Positions 13,531-16,294 of a stretch of DNA of 16,294 nt are shown piece after piece. The notes below the pieces were generated by a model. The model was not told where the DNA came from. It worked only from the letters and a program-made list of their open reading frames with translations, and made no database searches. The DNA is taken from the NCBI GenBank assembly GCA_020216805.1, contig JAIWNN010000083.1, positions 1 to 16,294 of the forward strand, read 5' to 3'. Source of the DNA: Desulfarculus sp. (GTDB lineage Bacteria; Desulfobacterota; Desulfarculia; Desulfarculales; Desulfarculaceae). The position numbers and the translations under genes were made by a program. Every line of letters starts with the position of its first letter. Position 1 is the stretch's first letter.

Positions 13531-16294
13531 CTAGTTGGCCGGCGACAGCAGCAGCCGGGTGACGCTCCAGTGGTGCACCGGGTCGCTCCCGGTCTGGGTC
13601 AGGCGCAGGCGGCGCACCGCCAGGGGGGTGAAATGGGCCTCCACCGGACCTCCCCGGCGCAGCACCCGCTCCCCGCCCCAGACCGGGACTCCGTTCACCA
13701 GGTTCAGCCCGGCCGGGGTCAGCCAGGGGCCGTCCTCGCCCGCCGTCTCCACCCGCAGGCCACGGGGCCAGTCCAGATCGTAGAACCCCGCCTCCAGCTT
13801 GAACCCCCGCAGGAGCATGGTTTGGCCCAAGTCCACCTCCAGCCATTGCCCCGGAGCCTGCGGCTGGCCGGTGTGCCAGCGCTTCTGGCCGTCACCGGAG
13901 AGCGGCAACTCCGCTAGCTCCGGGCGCAGCGAGGCCCGGGCCGTGGCGCCCGGGGGCGTCCGGATCCAGACCGGGGCCGGGGGCGGGGCGAGGTTGCCTA
14001 CCAGGAGCCAGCCCCCACGGGGACTCAGGCGCGGCGGCTCGGCCAGGCGACCCTCCAACTGGCCCTGGCTGGCCGGCCAGTTCTCGGCCGGCAGACAGAG
14101 CAGGGCGCGCGGGCCCAGCCGCAGGTCTAGGCGCTTCAGCGAAGGCCCCCGTTCGCCCGGCAGTTGGGGTTCCTCCAGGCCGGCCTTGTCCGGGGCCACG
14201 CGGGCCAGCACCGGCGGCGGGGCGTAGATCGGCCCGGCCGGGGAGCGGCCCAACTCCCGGGCCAGTTCGTCCGGGCTGGGCGCGGCCGAGGCCGGACCCA
14301 CGGCCTGGTGGATGAACAGCTCGGCGACCGACCACCAGGAGCTCAGGCGACCGCTGGTCTGCACGATTTCCACATAGCGGGCCGCCTGGGGCGCGAAGAC
14401 GATCTCCATCCGCGCCGGTTGCACCCGGATCAGGGGCCGGTCCAGGCTCCAAAACAGGGGCGCGAAGGGCGCGTCGTGCCGGGCCGCCTCGCGCCAGGTC
14501 AAGCCATCGGCCGACAGCCGCACCCGCAATCCGCCTGGGAAGTCCTCGTATTTGCCCGGCATGATCTCCAGGCGGCAGAGGTCCTCCCGCACCCGGCCCA
14601 AATCCACCAGCAGGCGCTGGCCCGGCTGCTGCGGCGTTCCGGTGGTCCAGCGGGTGCCCAGATCCCGGTCCCAGGCCCGCTCCGCCCCCGGCTGGGGGCT
14701 GGTCCAGTCCCAGGGATTCAGCTCCCTGGTGGCCGGCTGGGAGCGCGTGAAACGGTCGAAGACGGTGTAGCGACCAACCGTGGTGGCCCGCGCCCGGATG
14801 CCGGCCAGCTCCAGGCTGCGGGCGAAATCCACCGCCCGGCTGGAGAGCACGTAGGTGGGCTGGTCCGCCGCGTCGGCCAGGCGCAGGTGGCGCGGGAAAT
14901 GGTTCTGCACCTGGTCGGCGAAGGTCACCCGTCCCTCGGCGGCCAGGGTCAGGGGCAGGGCGTCCCAGAACCATTGCGCATAAACATGGCGGCGCTGGTG
15001 GCGCTCCAGCCAATGCACCACCTCGATCTCCATCTGCCGCCGCGAGGCGTAGACCTCGGCCTGGCCGGGTCGCGTCACCGGGGCCAGGGTCAGGCTGCCC
15101 CAAAGGTTGAAGCCCAGGGCCAGGGCCAACAGGCCCCAGGTCAGGAACCGCCAGCGGCCCCGAAACAGGGCCAGCATCCCGCCCGCCAGGAGCGGCAGCA
15201 CCGCGAAAAGCGGGCTCAGGTGCCGCCAGGTGTTCTGGCCGTGGGCCCCGCTGAATAGCCAAAAAGCAAAGAAGATCGGCAGGTAAAGCAGGCTGGTCCT
15301 CAGCAGGAGACCCGGCCCGGCCTGACGGGAGACAATCTCCCGCCGCCAACGCCAGATCAGGGCCGCCAGGCCGCCGCCCCAGGCCAGGGCCAACAGCCAG
15401 CGCAGACCGTCCCACCACGCCGGACCAGGCAGACTGCCGGGAGGAAGCGTCCCCAGGACCAGGGGCAGGCCCACGGTCCAGAGGTCGCGCCAGCCGGCCA
15501 ACAGGTCCACCCTTCTGCCCTGGCCCAGCAGGATGTCCTCGCTCAACAGCCCCTGGGGCAGGGAGATCAGCCACAGGGGCAGGCCGCCCAGGACGAAGCC
15601 CGCCCCGGCCCAGACCAGGTGGCGGCCCCAGACCAGGCGCGGGTTGACAATCAGGATCAGCAGCGCGCAGGCGGCGATGGCCGGCAGCATCAGGAGATGG
15701 CACCACAGGCCCAACCCGGCCAAAAGCCCCAGCCAGAAGGCAGTGGACCGGCCGGCCCGGGAGTCGGCGGCGGTCTGGCGCAACAGGCGCGCCGCCAGGC
15801 CGAAGCAGGCCAGGGCCAGGAAGGGGACCTCGATGTAGGCCCCTTTGGGCTCCCAGCTCTGTTGCATCAGGAACCAAGGGCCCAATCCCGCCCAGGCCAT
15901 GGCCATCAGCCCGCCCGCCGGACCCAGCTCGGCCCGGGCCAGCCGCCAGGTCAGCCAGACCAGGGCCAGGGAGAACAGCTCCGGGACCAGGCTCAAAACC
16001 CGGGGGCCGGGGCCGAAGACGGCGAAGAGCGGCGCGGCCAGCCAGGCCTCCAGGTTGCCGCCGAACAGCTCGCCCGAGAAGAGGAAATGCCAGCGGCCGG
16101 CCAGGATGTCCAGGGCCTGGACCCCCCACATGGCCATGTCGCCGTCCAGCTCCGGCAGCCACCAGTACAGGGCCCTGAGGCCGGCGGCCAAGAGCAGGAT
16201 CAAAAAGGCCAGCCAGCCCTGGCCGGCCAGGGCGGCGGCGGGCGGCGCGACCGGCGCGACCGGCGGGGCCGGGACTCCGACCGGTTCCGGCTGG
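13531..16294 (-). CDS. GT-C membrane glycosyltransferase-like protein with two discoidin-like domains, N-terminus cut
   Basis: The frame runs from the window end to the TAG at 13533-13531, giving 920 visible residues. The coding pattern continues to the right edge with a Pro/Val/Ala-rich stretch (16214-16293), and no ATG or GTG is seen there, so the true start lies outside. After the first membrane segment comes LDGDMAMWG (codons near 16149-16123), the acidic loop expected after TM1 of a GT-C enzyme. About ten hydrophobic segments fill the part down to about 15080. The soluble C-terminus holds two F5/8 type C (discoidin)-like domains, at about 14735-14310 (RWTTGTPQQPGQRLLVDLG) and about 13915-13540 (RWHTGQPQAPGQWLEVDLG). 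Such domains often bind sugars or lipids. The protein probably uses a polyprenyl-linked sugar on the outer face of the inner membrane; the acceptor is unknown. Confidence 0.9.
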   Translation of the reverse strand, partial: QPEPVGVPAPPVAPVAPPAAALAGQGWLAFLILLLAAGLRALYWWLPELDGDMAMWGVQALDILAGRWHFLFSGELFGGNLEAWLAAPLFAVFGPGPRVLSLVPELFSLALVWLTWRLARAELGPAGGLMAMAWAGLGPWFLMQQSWEPKGAYIEVPFLALACFGLAARLLRQTAADSRAGRSTAFWLGLLAGLGLWCHLLMLPAIAACALLILIVNPRLVWGRHLVWAGAGFVLGGLPLWLISLPQGLLSEDILLGQGRRVDLLAGWRDLWTVGLPLVLGTLPPGSLPGPAWWDGLRWLLALAWGGGLAALIWRWRREIVSRQAGPGLLLRTSLLYLPIFFAFWLFSGAHGQNTWRHLSPLFAVLPLLAGGMLALFRGRWRFLTWGLLALALGFNLWGSLTLAPVTRPGQAEVYASRRQMEIEVVHWLERHQRRHVYAQWFWDALPLTLAAEGRVTFADQVQNHFPRHLRLADAADQPTYVLSSRAVDFARSLELAGIRARATTVGRYTVFDRFTRSQPATRELNPWDWTSPQPGAERAWDRDLGTRWTTGTPQQPGQRLLVDLGRVREDLCRLEIMPGKYEDFPGGLRVRLSADGLTWREAARHDAPFAPLFWSLDRPLIRVQPARMEIVFAPQAARYVEIVQTSGRLSSWWSVAELFIHQAVGPASAAPSPDELARELGRSPAGPIYAPPPVLARVAPDKAGLEEPQLPGERGPSLKRLDLRLGPRALLCLPAENWPASQGQLEGRLAEPPRLSPRGGWLLVGNLAPPPAPVWIRTPPGATARASLRPELAELPLSGDGQKRWHTGQPQAPGQWLEVDLGQTMLLRGFKLEAGFYDLDWPRGLRVETAGEDGPWLTPAGLNLVNGVPVWGGERVLRRGGPVEAHFTPLAVRRLRLTQTGSDPVHHWSVTRLLLSPAN

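Noticed and set aside
13356..13562. 68-residue plus-strand frame in the convergent intergenic patch
   Set aside because: It is a translation of the inverted repeat and the dispersed repeat (IASAAKQS), not a gene.
14164..15258. 364-residue plus-strand frame
   Set aside because: Gln/Gly/Ala-rich shadow of the minus-strand GT-C gene, with no RBS or domain.
13892..16162. 756-residue second minus-strand frame opposite no gene strand change
   Set aside because: It shares the strand of the GT-C gene but reads another frame, giving Gly/Pro/Ala/Arg-rich sequence. The other frame gives membrane segments and two discoidin-like domains.
16236..16270. Short tandem repeat CGCGACCGG near the right edge
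   Set aside because: Only about two copies; it fits a Pro/Val/Ala-rich coding linker and not a separate element.
1..16294. CRISPR arrays, tRNA genes, transposases, attachment sites
   Set aside because: None found on reading both strands; there are no regularly spaced repeats and no tRNA-like cloverleaf was noticed.

Overview
The window is very GC-rich (about 70% by eye) and almost entirely coding. It looks like the chromosome of an anaerobic bacterium, most likely a deltaproteobacterium (Desulfobacterota). The pointers are a DUF39 homocysteine-biosynthesis protein next to a NIL-domain 2x[4Fe-4S] ferredoxin, a radical SAM enzyme, and dispersed repeats of a kind common in that group. A Desulfarculales-like host is a guess. 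No tRNA, rRNA, CRISPR array, transposase or integrase was seen.

Layout. (1) 1-1343, plus strand: the 3' part of a DUF39 protein and a NIL/ferredoxin partner. In methanogens this pair makes homocysteine from aspartate semialdehyde and sulfide. (2) 1510-4890, plus strand: a 1126-residue PMT/ArnT-like membrane glycosyltransferase fused to TPR and beta-sandwich domains. (3) 4976-12453, minus strand, read right to left: a radical SAM/SPASM protein, a PA14-like plus GT-C membrane protein, a small PA14-like membrane protein and a 1028-residue polytopic protein with two duplicated C-terminal beta-sandwich domains. The last three overlap by 4 and 7 bases and form one operon with a good promoter candidate at 11298-11326. 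(4) 12580-13344, plus strand: a cytosolic dolichyl-phosphate-mannose-synthase-like GT2, divergent from the radical SAM gene across an intergenic region that holds a symmetric element built on two facing TTGAC hexamers. (5) 13345-13530: an AT-richer convergent intergenic patch with a perfect 24-bp-arm inverted repeat and one copy of a widespread dispersed repeat. (6) 13531-16294, minus strand: another GT-C membrane protein, cut by the window end, with two C-terminal discoidin (F5/8 type C)-like domains.

How the genes may work together (inference). The GT2 would make a polyprenyl-phosphate-hexose in the cytoplasm. The polytopic GT-C proteins would use such lipid-linked sugars on the outer face of the inner membrane. 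Each large membrane protein carries a different non-catalytic sugar-binding-type module (PA14, discoidin, jelly-roll pair, TPR plus beta-sandwich), which suggests an envelope glycan or glycoprotein assembly locus. The role of the radical SAM protein is unknown. The homocysteine pair looks functionally unrelated to the rest.
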